Shown: positions 25,914-35,295, counted from the first letter of the stretch. The stretch is DNA of 64,000 nucleotides from Microbacterium sp. 18062 (GCF_902706225.1 NZ_CACSKB010000019.1:1-64000), one strand, 5' to 3'. Made by a program: numbers and translations. Notes: a model not told the origin generated them from the letters alone.

Positions 25914-27041
25914 TCAGTCCCAGAGCGGAGGGTTCGGGCGGAAGGTGAGCGCCTCGTGGACGGTGTTCGGGGGCACCTCGCCGAGGCTCGCGGGCTGCCA
26001 GCGCGGCGATCGGTCCTTGTCGACCAGCTGCGCGCGGATCCCTTCGAGCAGGTCGGGCTGGGTCTGGGCGAACCACAGCACGAGCCCGTACTCCTGCGCG
26101 AGCACAGAGCGCAGATCCGACAGCTCGCGTGCGCGGCGCACGGCGGCGAGGGCGACGGTCAGCGCGGTCGGCGACAGCGTCACGAGGAGGTCGGCGGCGT
26201 CGGCCGCATCCGGTTCCGGCCGGACGCGGAGTCGGTCGATGATCCCGGAGACGGTGGGGGCTGCGAACGCGTCGTCGATCCACGGGCGGGCGCGTCCGAG
26301 GGCGGATGGCGGGGGCGTCTCGTGGAACAGCAGCACCAGCTCGGCGGGACCTATGGGCCCACGCGCCCCGAGGCTCCGCGGTTCGCGTCCGCGATCTGTG
26401 GAGAGGGCGTGGGGAGGATCGGCGCGGCTCTCGAGCGCGTCGAGGAGGCCGTCGAGACGGTCGGAGGGCACGAGGTGATCGGCGAAGCCGGCGTAGATCG
26501 CGTCGGCGCCGTCCATCGTTCCGCCGGTGAGCGCCAGGTACTCGCCGACGCGGCCCGGCGCACGGCCGAGCAGCCACGTGCCGCCCACGTCGGGGGTGAA
26601 GCCGATGCGGGTCTCGGGCATCGCGAGCGCCGAGCGCTCGGTGACGACGCGGAAGGCGGCATGCCCGGCCAGCCCCACACCGCCGCCCATCGTGATGCCG
26701 TCGGCGAAGACCACGAACGGCTTCGGGTACTCCGCGATCCGCGCGTTCAGCGCGTACTCCTCGCGGAAGAACCGCGCCGCGGCGGGCGCGTCGCCCGACA
26801 GCACCTGTTCCCGCAGCGCCCGCACGTCGCCGCCCGCGCAGAACCCGCGCTCGCCCGCTCCGTCGAGCAGCACGACCTCGATGCCGGGGTCGTGCTGCCA
26901 CGCGTCGAGCGCCGCGCTCAGGGTGCGGATCATGCCGATGTCGAGCGCGTTGAGCGCGCGCGGCCGGTCGAGGGTCAGTCGCCCGACGCCTCGAGACGCA
27001 CGGACGAGCACGTCGGCGGACGGCTCCGGCAGATCGGTCAC
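25914..27041 (-). CDS. 3-hydroxyisobutyryl-CoA hydrolase (crotonase family)
   Basis: A 375-residue enzyme of the ECH_2 group that removes CoA from 3-hydroxyisobutyryl-CoA in valine breakdown. It has LTLDRPRALNALDIGMI, the oxyanion-hole segments GERGFCAGGDVRAL and ITMGGGVGLAGHA, and ALAMPETRIGFTPDVGGTWL. This last block distinguishes hydrolases from hydratases. Its length (longer than 260-residue hydratases) also fits. The GTG start lies seven bases after a TAGCGT box at 27049-27054, so it is probably leaderless. Confidence 0.9.
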   Translation of the reverse strand: MTDLPEPSADVLVRASRGVGRLTLDRPRALNALDIGMIRTLSAALDAWQHDPGIEVVLLDGAGERGFCAGGDVRALREQVLSGDAPAAARFFREEYALNARIAEYPKPFVVFADGITMGGGVGLAGHAAFRVVTERSALAMPETRIGFTPDVGGTWLLGRAPGRVGEYLALTGGTMDGADAIYAGFADHLVPSDRLDGLLDALESRADPPHALSTDRGREPRSLGARGPIGPAELVLLFHETPPPSALGRARPWIDDAFAAPTVSGIIDRLRVRPEPDAADAADLLVTLSPTALTVALAAVRRARELSDLRSVLAQEYGLVLWFAQTQPDLLEGIRAQLVDKDRSPRWQPASLGEVPPNTVHEALTFRPNPPLWD

Positions 27042-27170
27042 GATCGCAACGCTACCGCGCTCTCCGCGGCCGGCCCCAGCCTCGGTCCGCGTCGCCGCGC
27101 GACGCACGATCGTGAGGATTCCCCTGGTTTCCGGCAGGATAGAGCGAAAGACCACGACGGAGGTTCCCCC

Positions 27171-28610
27171 ATGCCAGAAGGTCAGGTGCTGGAGTTCTCC
27201 GACGTCACCAAACGATTCCGTGGCGTCGATGCCGTCGCCGGGCTCACCGCGCGGGTCGATCCGGGCGTCGTCACGGGCTTTCTCGGGCCGAACGGCGCGG
27301 GCAAGACGACGTCGCTGCGCATCCTGCTCGGGCTCGTCGCGCCGACCTCGGGGCGCACCCGCATCGGCGGGGCCTCGTACGCCGAGCTCCCGCATCCGCT
27401 GCAGACGGTGGGGGCGGCGCTCGAGGCCTCCAGCTTCCACCCCGGCCGCAGCGCCGCGCACCATCTCGCCGTGTACGCGCAGGCGGCGGGCCTCCCCGGG
27501 CGCCGGATCGACGAGGTGCTCGGGCTCGTCGGCCTTGCGGACGTCGCCGGCCGCAAGGTCGGCGGCTACTCGCTCGGCATGCGGCAGCGGCTGGGCCTGG
27601 CGACGGCTCTGCTCGGCGACCCTGGCGTGCTCGTGCTCGACGAGCCGGCCAATGGTCTCGACCCCGAGGGCATCAAGTGGATGCGGACGCTCCTGCGCGC
27701 CTTCGCCGCCGAGGGGCGCACGGTGCTCGTGTCGTCGCACCTGCTCGCCGAGATCCAGCAGACCGCCGATCAGCTCCTCATCCTCGCGCACGGCCAGCTC
27801 GTGTTCGAGGGCGGGATCGAGGACCTCGCCGACCCGTCGGAGTACGCGACGGTCGTCGACGCACCCGACCGCGCGGCCCTCGCCGCGGCCGTCGCCGCGG
27901 CGGGCTACGACTCGGAGGTGCTGCGCACGGGCCTGACCGTCCGCGGCGCCGAGCCGGTCGAGATCGGGGCGATCGCGGCGTCCGCCGGCATCGCCCTGTC
28001 GTCGCTGCAGCGGCGCGGACCCGCCCTGGAGGAGATCTTCCTCGCCCTCGTCGACGGCACCCGCGTGCACGGCCAGGTCGCGACGGATGCGGCGGCGCCC
28101 TCGCCCGACGACGCGGCACCGCAGACGCCCGCGCTCGCCGACGAGGCGTCCGAGGTCGACGGGGCGCCGGTCGACGAGGTGCCGGTCGACGAGGTGCCGG
28201 TCGACGAGGTGCCGGTCGACGAGCCGGCGGTGGACGAGCCGTCGGGCCCCGCCGACACGACCCCCGGCGCGGATGCCGACGAGCCGGTCACGGCCCCCGA
28301 CACCACCGAGGCGACTCCCGCAGCCCACGGGGATCTGCCCGCCGCCGACGGGGACCCGCTCGCCGCGGAGAGCCTCGAGGACGATGGGACCGCCCCCTCG
28401 CCGCGCATCGACGCCTCGGGCGAGGGAGGGCTCCTCACCGAGGGGGTCCCCGCATCCGATCCCGACGAGACCGATGCGACGCGCGGCGAGACCGTCGACG
28501 CGCAGACCGTGGCGGAGTCGGCGGATGCGGCATCCGCCGACGAGGAGACCACCGACGGGGCGCATCCGTTCCCCGACCACGACCACCGCGACGGAGGTGA
28601 TGCACGATGA
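27171..28610 (+). CDS. ABC exporter ATPase with a long acidic repeat tail
   Basis: A 479-residue protein. Residues 1-303 form a normal ABC-2-type ATPase with Walker A GPNGAGKTT, signature YSLGMRQRLGLA and Walker B VLVLDEPANGLDPEG. Residues 304-479 form an unusual Asp/Glu/Pro/Ala-rich tail that includes four tandem PVDE-type repeats encoded by a 15-nt unit (about 28160-28225). Such tails are not needed for ATPase function and may bind cations, proteins or RNA. GGAGG lies seven bases before the ATG. It is coupled (ATGA) to the permease. Confidence 0.9.
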   Translation: MPEGQVLEFSDVTKRFRGVDAVAGLTARVDPGVVTGFLGPNGAGKTTSLRILLGLVAPTSGRTRIGGASYAELPHPLQTVGAALEASSFHPGRSAAHHLAVYAQAAGLPGRRIDEVLGLVGLADVAGRKVGGYSLGMRQRLGLATALLGDPGVLVLDEPANGLDPEGIKWMRTLLRAFAAEGRTVLVSSHLLAEIQQTADQLLILAHGQLVFEGGIEDLADPSEYATVVDAPDRAALAAAVAAAGYDSEVLRTGLTVRGAEPVEIGAIAASAGIALSSLQRRGPALEEIFLALVDGTRVHGQVATDAAAPSPDDAAPQTPALADEASEVDGAPVDEVPVDEVPVDEVPVDEPAVDEPSGPADTTPGADADEPVTAPDTTEATPAAHGDLPAADGDPLAAESLEDDGTAPSPRIDASGEGGLLTEGVPASDPDETDATRGETVDAQTVAESADAASADEETTDGAHPFPDHDHRDGGDAR

Positions 28611-29425
28611 GCATCGTCCACGCGACCCGCTCGGAGCTCACGAAGCAGTTCTCCACCTCGATGTGGTGGATCCTCGCGATCGTGCTCGCCGCGTACGTCG
28701 GCCTCACCGCGACCGGCCTCGCCTTCACCATCGGCGCCGTCGCCACCGGCGCCATCGGCGGCGACACGCAGGGCCTGCCGGTCGGCGACGGCGCGGCGTC
28801 GCTGCTCTACAGCCTCGCCTCGTCCGTCGGCTACGTGTTCCCCCTGCTCATCGGCACGCTGCTGGTGACGGGCGAGTTCCGCCACAAGACACTCACCCCG
28901 ACGTTCCTCGCGACGCCCCGCCGCGGCCGGGTGCTCTGGGCGAAGCTGCTCGCCGGCGCTCTTCTCGGCCTGCTCTACGCGGCGGTCGCGGTCCTCGTCT
29001 CGGTCGGACCGTCCGCGGCCGTCCTCGCCGGGTTCGGGCTCGAGACGGGCCTCGCCTCGGCCGACACGTGGGCGCTGCTCGGCCGCATCGTGATCGCGTT
29101 CGTGCTGTGGGTGTTCGTCGGCGTCGGCGTCGGGCTCGTGGTGCGCAACCAGGTCGCCGCGGTCGTCATCGTTCTGGCCTTCACGCAGTTCGTCGAGCCG
29201 CTGCTGCGCTTCGGCGGGGCGTTCGTCGCCCAGCTGGCGGACGTCGCCCACTATCTTCCCGGCGCGGCGAGCGATGCGCTCGTCGGGGCGAGCATCTTCA
29301 CGATGACGACGGCTCCCGCAGAGGGAGGCCTGGAATGGTGGGCCGGCGGCGTGGTCCTCCTCGCCTACGCCCTCGTGCTGGTGCTGCTCGGGCACATCGT
29401 CAGCTGGCGCCGCGACGTCAGCTGA
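28607..29425 (+). CDS. ABC-2 exporter permease
   Basis: A 272-residue membrane protein with six helices. The first is WWILAIVLAAYVGLTATGLAF, followed by a cytoplasmic block GEFRHKTLTPTFLATPRRGR typical of ABC-2 permeases of the bacitracin/lantibiotic-export type. It overlaps the ATPase stop codon by four bases. The cargo is unknown. The pair stands alone, followed by a palindromic element. Confidence 0.9.
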   Translation: MSIVHATRSELTKQFSTSMWWILAIVLAAYVGLTATGLAFTIGAVATGAIGGDTQGLPVGDGAASLLYSLASSVGYVFPLLIGTLLVTGEFRHKTLTPTFLATPRRGRVLWAKLLAGALLGLLYAAVAVLVSVGPSAAVLAGFGLETGLASADTWALLGRIVIAFVLWVFVGVGVGLVVRNQVAAVVIVLAFTQFVEPLLRFGGAFVAQLADVAHYLPGAASDALVGASIFTMTTAPAEGGLEWWAGGVVLLAYALVLVLLGHIVSWRRDVS

Positions 29426-29482
29426 CCCCGGCTCACCCCGCCGAACGTCTGTCCGACCGCGGACTCGTTCCGCCCGAAACGT

Positions 29483-29578
29483 GTGCGCAACTCATGACAT
29501 CCGGTGGCAAGGCTCGGGGCGACCGCGGAACTCCGGGTGTGCTCACGGTGTCCGCCGCGAATGTCATGAGTGATGTAC
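29483..29578. repeat. Palindromic element, CAACTCATGACAT type
   Basis: The left arm GTGCGCAACTCATGACAT (29483-29500) pairs with ATGTCATGAGTGATGTAC (29561-29578), the inner ACTCATGACAT portion perfectly. It lies between the convergent ABC permease and a small hypothetical gene. The same arm sequence recurs at 31433 (inside fbiC) and 36167. Confidence 0.7.
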
Positions 29579-29608
29579 GAGCCGGCTCTTCCGCGCCCCG
29601 GTGCCGCA

Positions 29609-29998
29609 TCAGCCCGCGATGTCGACGACGTCGGCGGGCTCGTCGCCCGCGTCGAGGCGCAGCGCCTGGGCGAGCTCGACGCCGTGCCGGGTGGTGAGCA
29701 CGATCCGCTGGAACTCGTCGTGACCGTCGAGGTCGATGACGACGCCCGGCCGGTTGCGGCGGATCAGCACGAGGTCCTTGCCCCCGGCGTACCGCCACGT
29801 GCCCATCGCGAGGGTCGCGGGCACCGAGGTTCCGGGCGCCCGCACGCCGCGCAGCCAGGTCCACGCGTCGTCCGTGAGCTGCACGCGCGTGATCTTCGAC
29901 CGTTCCAGGATCACATTCCGCTTGCGGAATGCGATCGCCTTCTCCGCCGCCGACAGCACGATCTCCAGCTGAGCAGAGTCGAGCATGAGCGTCACCAT
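29609..29998 (-). CDS. Hypothetical protein, PH-like strand pattern
   Basis: A 129-residue soluble protein of unknown function. It has alternating strands such as AIAFRKRNVILERSKITRVQ and GVVIDLDGHDEFQRIVLTTR and a final short helix, a layout that could be a PH-like beta barrel. I do not assign a family. The ATG lies exactly six bases after CAGACT, a weak -10 match, which suggests a leaderless transcript. Confidence 0.65.
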   Translation of the reverse strand: MVTLMLDSAQLEIVLSAAEKAIAFRKRNVILERSKITRVQLTDDAWTWLRGVRAPGTSVPATLAMGTWRYAGGKDLVLIRRNRPGVVIDLDGHDEFQRIVLTTRHGVELAQALRLDAGDEPADVVDIAG

Positions 29999-30122
29999 GG
30001 GTCAAGTCTGCCAGCGCATGGACGCATCCGGTGGCTCATTTGCTTACGGACCGGCAACGATCGAGCGAGGCCGATGCGCCCGCCGTGACCCGCGCGACAC
30101 ATCTCGGTGGAACACTGGTGAG

Positions 30123-32687
30123 GTGCCCTCGAGTCCGCCCGGCGCCCTGGCCGCGCCCGCCGTCGACGTGATCGCGTCGCGCGTCCGCGCCGCCCTCGGG
30201 CGCGCGAGGTCCGGCGAGGCACTGAGCCTCGACGATGCCCATGCCCTCGTCTCCGCCACCGGTGCCGACCGGGACGAGCTGTTCGCCGCCGCATCCGCTC
30301 TGCGCGACGAGGGGCTCGCCGCGGCCGGGCGGACGGGCATCCTCACCTACTCGCGCAAGGTGTTCATCCCGCTGACGACGCTGTGCCGCGACCGCTGTCA
30401 CTACTGCATCTTCGTCGACACGCCCGGCCAGCTGCTGAAGAAGAACAAGCCGGCGTTCATGTCAGCCGAGCAGGTGCTGGCCGTCGCCCGGCAGGGCGCG
30501 GCGCTGGGGTGCAAGGAGGCCCTGCTCACCCTCGGCGACCGCCCCGAGGAGCGCTGGCCGGAGGCGCGCGCCTGGCTCGACGAGCACGGCTTCGCCTCGA
30601 CGCTCCACTACGTCGCGCACGTCGCCCGCCTCGTCACCGCCGAGACCGGGCTGCTCGCCCACGCCAACCCCGGGGTGATGAGCGCCGACGAGCTGCGGAT
30701 GCTCCGCCCCGTCTCGCCCTCGATGGGCATGATGCTCGAGACCACCTCGCGCGAGCTCTACGAGACGCCGGGGCGCCCCCATTTCGGCTCGCCCGACAAG
30801 GATCCGCAGCTGCGTCTGCGGGTCATCGAGGACGCGGGGGTCGCGCGCGTGCCGTTCACGACCGGCATCCTGGTCGGCATCGGCGAGACGCTGCGCGATC
30901 GCGCCGAGTCGCTGATCGCGCTGCGGGACGCGCAGGCGCGGCACGGCCACATCCAGGAGGTCATCGTGCAGAACTTCCGCGCGAAGCCGCGCACCGCGAT
31001 GCAGGACGCCCCGGACGCGGAGCTGCTCGAGTACGCGACGACGGTCGCTGCGGCGCGCGTGGTGATGGGCCCCCGGATGCGCATCCAGGTGCCGCCGAAC
31101 CTGTCGGATGCGGCGGAGTTCGAGCTGCTCCTGCGCGCCGGCGCCGACGACTGGGGAGGCGTCTCGCCGCTGACCGCCGATCACGTGAACCCGGAGCGCC
31201 CCTGGCCGCACGTGGACGATCTCGCCGCGCGCACCGCGGAGCTCGGCTTCACGCTGCGCGAGCGCCTGACGGCGCACCCCGAGTACGTGCGCGACGCCGC
31301 GACGTGGATCGACAAGGCGCTCCACGCGCCGGTCGCCGCCCTCGCCGACCCCGCGTCGGGCCTCGCCGCCGCTGCGCGTCCCCACTCGGCCGCGCCGGCG
31401 GAGACCCCGGGCGCGCGGGCGGACGTCCCCCGCTCAGGACATCTGCGGCCGGAAGCCCCGAGAACGCCCATCTCGGCCGCTTCGCGCGCAGATGTCATGA
31501 GTTCCGCACAGCCCGCCTCCGGCGGCGGCTCCGTCTCCGGCTCCGGAGACTCCCGCCCCGGCGGCGACCCCGGCCCCGGCGGCAGGGGCCGAGGGGCCGG
31601 CAGCACCCGCCCGGCCGCCGCACGCCTCGCCGAGCGGGCGGCGGCAGATCCGCTCGACCTCGACGATGCCGAATGGGTCGCGCTGCTCGGGAGCACCGGC
31701 CCCGCCCTCGACGCGCTCGCGGCGACCGCCGACGACGTGCGCCGCTACACGGTCGGCGAGGCGATCAGCATCGTCGTCAACCGCAACCTCACCTCATCCG
31801 GATTCCGTCGCGGCGGCCCGACGCGCCCCGACGAGTTCGATCTGGCGGATGCGGCGGCGATCGCCCGGGACGCCTGGGAGCTGGGCGCCACCGAGATCTG
31901 CGTTCAGGGGCTCGTGCCCGCGACCGAGGACCCCGCCGCCTACCTCGACATCGTCCGGACGATCCGCGCGGCGGCCGGCAGCATCCACCTCCACGCGTAC
32001 CGGCCGCAGGACGTGCGCGACCTCGCCGACCGCACGGGGCTCGGCCTCGACGGCGCCCTGGCCGCGCTGCGCGAGGCGGGCGTCGACACGGTTCCGGGCA
32101 CGGGGGTCAAGGTGCTCTCGGAGCGGGTGCGCGCGCTCATCGCCCCGGGCGACCTCGAGATCGACCGATGGGTCGACGGCATCGCCGCGGCCCATCGTGC
32201 CGGGTTCCGGTCCACGAGCGTGCTGTTCTACGGGCATGTCGAGACCGCCGCCGAGCGCATCGCCCACGTGCGGGCGCTGCGCGGCATCCAGGCCGAGACC
32301 CGGGGGTTCGCGGAGTTCGTGCCGATCCCCCTGCCTCCCGCGTCCGGAGGCGGCGTTCCGCTCGTGGCCGGCAGGTCTCCCCTGGACGAGCACCGCGCGA
32401 TGGTCGCCGTCTCGCGGCTGATGCTCTCCGGCAGCATCCCGCACATCCAGATCCCGTGGACCCGCCACGGTCTCGAGACGAGCGCGGCGCTGCTGCGCGC
32501 CGGCGGCGACGACCTCGGCGGCACGCTGCTCGACGGCCGGGTGCGCCCGGCGGCGGGCGTCGAGCAGGGTCTTGAACTGCCCCTCCCGGATGCGGCGCGT
32601 CTGGCCCGCACGCTCTTCCGGCCGCTGCGCCAGCGCACGACGGACTACGGCGAGCCGGCCACGGACCGCAGGGCGGTGCACGGGTGA
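30123..32687 (+). CDS. fbiC: FbiC-type CofG/CofH fusion with a degenerate CofH half
   Basis: An 854-residue fusion resembling FbiC, which makes the deazaflavin Fo of coenzyme F420 with two radical SAM domains. The CofG half (1-~405) has intact cysteines Cys88, Cys92 and Cys95 in TLCRDRCHYC. A Pro/Ala/Gly-rich linker (~407-500) contains a translated palindromic repeat. The CofH half is recognisable (GEAISIVVNRN, GATEICVQG, EAGVDTVPGTG, RQRTTDY). Its usual CX3CX2C loop is absent: residues 553-566 read NRNLTSSGFRRGGP with no Cys. The GTG start lies six bases after AACACT. The stop overlaps the next gene. Confidence 0.88.
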   Translation: MPSSPPGALAAPAVDVIASRVRAALGRARSGEALSLDDAHALVSATGADRDELFAAASALRDEGLAAAGRTGILTYSRKVFIPLTTLCRDRCHYCIFVDTPGQLLKKNKPAFMSAEQVLAVARQGAALGCKEALLTLGDRPEERWPEARAWLDEHGFASTLHYVAHVARLVTAETGLLAHANPGVMSADELRMLRPVSPSMGMMLETTSRELYETPGRPHFGSPDKDPQLRLRVIEDAGVARVPFTTGILVGIGETLRDRAESLIALRDAQARHGHIQEVIVQNFRAKPRTAMQDAPDAELLEYATTVAAARVVMGPRMRIQVPPNLSDAAEFELLLRAGADDWGGVSPLTADHVNPERPWPHVDDLAARTAELGFTLRERLTAHPEYVRDAATWIDKALHAPVAALADPASGLAAAARPHSAAPAETPGARADVPRSGHLRPEAPRTPISAASRADVMSSAQPASGGGSVSGSGDSRPGGDPGPGGRGRGAGSTRPAAARLAERAAADPLDLDDAEWVALLGSTGPALDALAATADDVRRYTVGEAISIVVNRNLTSSGFRRGGPTRPDEFDLADAAAIARDAWELGATEICVQGLVPATEDPAAYLDIVRTIRAAAGSIHLHAYRPQDVRDLADRTGLGLDGALAALREAGVDTVPGTGVKVLSERVRALIAPGDLEIDRWVDGIAAAHRAGFRSTSVLFYGHVETAAERIAHVRALRGIQAETRGFAEFVPIPLPPASGGGVPLVAGRSPLDEHRAMVAVSRLMLSGSIPHIQIPWTRHGLETSAALLRAGGDDLGGTLLDGRVRPAAGVEQGLELPLPDAARLARTLFRPLRQRTTDYGEPATDRRAVHG
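31433..31501. repeat. Palindromic element inside fbiC
   Basis: The left arm CTCAGGACATCTGCG (31433-31447) pairs with CGCAGATGTCATGAG (31487-31501) with one mismatch. An inner pair GCGGCCG / CGGCCGC (31445-31451 and 31474-31480) extends the fold. It belongs to the GACATC/ATGTC family seen at 29483 and 36167. Here it lies in frame in the CofG-CofH linker, codons ~437-460. Confidence 0.75.
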
Positions 32688-34261
32688 GCGTCGACGTCGC
32701 GATCGTCGGCGCCGGCTTCGCGGGCCTCGCGATGGCGGGCGCCCTGCGCCGCGCGGGCCGCGACTCGTTCACGATCCTCGAGCTCGGTCGCTCGGTCGGC
32801 GGCACCTGGCGCGACAACACGTACCCGGGCGTCTCCTGCGACGTGCCGTCACATCTGTACGGGCTGGCGCAGCATCCGTGGCCGGACTGGTCGGGGGTGT
32901 ACGCACGGGGCGACGAGATCCACCGCTACCTGCAGCACGTGGCGGATGCCGAGGGGCTCCGCGAACGCCTGCGGCTCGACACGGCGCTGCTGTCGGCGCG
33001 GTGGGTCGACGACGGCTGGACGCTCGAGACCGGCGGCGCGCACGCCGGCACGACGCGCGCGAGCCGGCTCGTGCTCGCCTGCGGCCGTCTGACCGAGCCG
33101 CGCATCCCCGACGTCCCCGGCCTCGAGACGTTCGGGGGGCCGATCTTCCACTCCGCGCGCTGGGACCACACCGTGCCGCTCGCCGGCACCCGCGTCGCGG
33201 TGGTCGGCACCGGCGCGTCCGCCGCGCAGCTGGTGCCCGAGCTCGTGCGTCGCGGAGCCGAGGTGGTGCTGTTCCAGCGCACCCCCGCGTGGATCGTGCC
33301 GCGCGGCGCGCGCGACTACACCGCCGACGAGCGGCGCCGCTTCGCCGGCCGCCCCGACGAGCTGGCCGCCCTCCGCGCGCGGCTGTACGACGAGGGCGAG
33401 GCGCGGTTCGCGTCGCGATCGGGCGACGCGGATGCGGCGGCCGCCGCCGTGGCCGAGGCGCGGGCCCACCTCGCCCGGCAGATCGAGGACCCGGCGCTGC
33501 GCGCGGCCCTGACCCCGGGCTACGCGTTCGGCTGCAAGCGCGTGCTGCTCTCCGACGACTTCTACCCCGCGGTGGCGTCACCCGCCGTCACGCTCGAGGC
33601 ATCCGCGCTCGCCCGCATCGACGGGGGCGCCCTCGTGGCGGCATCCGGTGCACGGCACGACGCAGACCTGCTCGTGCTCGCGACCGGCTTCACCGCGTCG
33701 CAGCAGCCTTACGCCGACCTCGTGACCGGCGAGCGCGGCGTGACCCTCGGCGAGCACTGGGCGAGCGGCATGACCTCGTTCGCCTCGACCGTCGTGGCGG
33801 GCTTTCCCGACCTCTTCGTGCTCAACGGGCCGAACGCGTCGCTCGGGCACAACTCGTCGGTGCTCATGGCCGAGGCGCAGGCCGAGTACGTCGTGCGGAG
33901 CCTCGACGTCGCCGAGGCCCGCGCCGCGGCGGGCTCGGCGGACGAGTCCTGTGCCGCAGACGAGACGGGCGCCGAAGATCGCGACGGCGCGTGCCACGGC
34001 GCCCGCGCGAGATCGGTGCTGCGGCTCGACCCCGCCGCCGAGCGGGCCTACACGGAGCGGATCGACGCGGCCGCCGCATCCACCCCGTGGATCCGCGGCG
34101 GCTGCGACAACTGGTACGTCGACGAGCGGTCCGGGCGCCTCACGCTGCTCTGGCCGGGCACGGTCGGCGCGTTCCGGGCCATGCTGGACGAAAGCGACGG
34201 GTCGGAGTTCCTGCCCGCCGGAGCGACCCGCGATCCGTCGCGGGTGAGAGGAGAGACATGA
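32684..34261 (+). CDS. Baeyer-Villiger-type flavin monooxygenase
   Basis: A 525-residue FAD- and NADPH-binding monooxygenase. FAD motif GAGFAG spans residues 9-14. A second Rossmann motif, VVGTGASAAQ, lies near residue 174. Between them is the family fingerprint FxGxxxHxxxW(D), here FGGPIFHSARWDH. Such enzymes insert oxygen next to a ketone or oxidise heteroatoms. The substrate is unknown. The GTG start overlaps the fbiC stop, and its own stop overlaps the F420 dehydrogenase start, so it is fully embedded in the F420 operon. Confidence 0.88.
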   Translation: MSVDVAIVGAGFAGLAMAGALRRAGRDSFTILELGRSVGGTWRDNTYPGVSCDVPSHLYGLAQHPWPDWSGVYARGDEIHRYLQHVADAEGLRERLRLDTALLSARWVDDGWTLETGGAHAGTTRASRLVLACGRLTEPRIPDVPGLETFGGPIFHSARWDHTVPLAGTRVAVVGTGASAAQLVPELVRRGAEVVLFQRTPAWIVPRGARDYTADERRRFAGRPDELAALRARLYDEGEARFASRSGDADAAAAAVAEARAHLARQIEDPALRAALTPGYAFGCKRVLLSDDFYPAVASPAVTLEASALARIDGGALVAASGARHDADLLVLATGFTASQQPYADLVTGERGVTLGEHWASGMTSFASTVVAGFPDLFVLNGPNASLGHNSSVLMAEAQAEYVVRSLDVAEARAAAGSADESCAADETGAEDRDGACHGARARSVLRLDPAAERAYTERIDAAAASTPWIRGGCDNWYVDERSGRLTLLWPGTVGAFRAMLDESDGSEFLPAGATRDPSRVRGET

Positions 34262-35295
34262 CCCTCCGCCATTCCCCGGGCACCGCGGTTCCGCTGCGCC
34301 TGGGATACAAGGCGTCCGCCGAGCAGTTCCCTCCCGACCAGCTCGCCGACCTCGCGGTGCTCGCCGAGGAGATGGGCTTCGACTCGGTGTTCATCTCCGA
34401 CCACTTCCAGCCGTGGATGCACGAGGGCGGCCACGCCCCCGCCGCCCTCCCCTGGCTCGGCGCGGTCGGCGCCCGCACGTCCCGCGTGCTGCTGGGCACC
34501 TCGGTGCTCACCCCGACGTTCCGGTACCATCCGGCCGTCGTCGCGCAGGCGTTCGCGACGCTCGGTGTGATGTTCCCCGGCCGGGTGATCCTCGGTGTGG
34601 GCACCGGAGAGGCGCTGAACGAGGTGACGCTCGGACTCGACTGGCCGGACCCCCCGGAGCGCTTCCAGCGCCTCAAAGAGGCCATCACCCTGATCGAGAG
34701 GCTGTGGGCGGGCGAGCGCGTCACCTACGAGGGCACCTTCTGGCAGGTGACGGATGCCACGGTCTACGACCGGCCGACCACGCCCGTGCCGATCTACATC
34801 GGGGCCGCGGGCCCCGCCGCGACCAGGCTCGCCGGGCGGGTCGCGGACGGCTTCATCACGACCAGCGGCAAGGACCCGAGGCTCTACACCGACACCCTGC
34901 TGCCGGCCCTCCACGAGGGACTGGAGAAGGCCGGGCGGACAGACGACGACATCGACACCCTCATCGAGGTGAAGGTCTCGTACCACCCCGACCACGACAC
35001 CGCGCTCGAGAAGACGCGTTTCTGGGCACCGCTCGCGCTCACGCCCGAGGAGAAGACCGGCATCCACGACCCGATCGAGATGCAGCGGCGGGCGGCTGAG
35101 CTGCCGATCGAGCGCGCCGCATCCCGGTTCATCGTGTCGACCGACCCCGACGAGCACGTGGAGAGGATCGCCCGGTACGTCGAGCTCGGCTTCCGGCACC
35201 TCGTCTTCCACGACCCCGGCGCCGATCAGGAGGAGTTCCTGCGCATGTACGGCGCCGAGATCCTGCCGCGCCTGCACGCCCGGCTCGGGGAGTGA
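34258..35295 (+). CDS. fgd: F420-dependent glucose-6-phosphate dehydrogenase
   Basis: A 345-residue luciferase-like (LLM) enzyme that oxidises glucose-6-phosphate and reduces F420 to F420H2. It matches mycobacterial FGD1 closely: LGYKASAEQFPPDQLADLA, the SDHFQPW block (Asp48-His49), GTSVLTPTFRYHPAVVAQAF, VGTGEALNEV, DGFITTSGK and TRFWAPLALTPEEK. The ATG overlaps the monooxygenase stop (ATGA). It is strong evidence that the cell uses F420. Confidence 0.95.
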   Translation: MTLRHSPGTAVPLRLGYKASAEQFPPDQLADLAVLAEEMGFDSVFISDHFQPWMHEGGHAPAALPWLGAVGARTSRVLLGTSVLTPTFRYHPAVVAQAFATLGVMFPGRVILGVGTGEALNEVTLGLDWPDPPERFQRLKEAITLIERLWAGERVTYEGTFWQVTDATVYDRPTTPVPIYIGAAGPAATRLAGRVADGFITTSGKDPRLYTDTLLPALHEGLEKAGRTDDDIDTLIEVKVSYHPDHDTALEKTRFWAPLALTPEEKTGIHDPIEMQRRAAELPIERAASRFIVSTDPDEHVERIARYVELGFRHLVFHDPGADQEEFLRMYGAEILPRLHARLGE

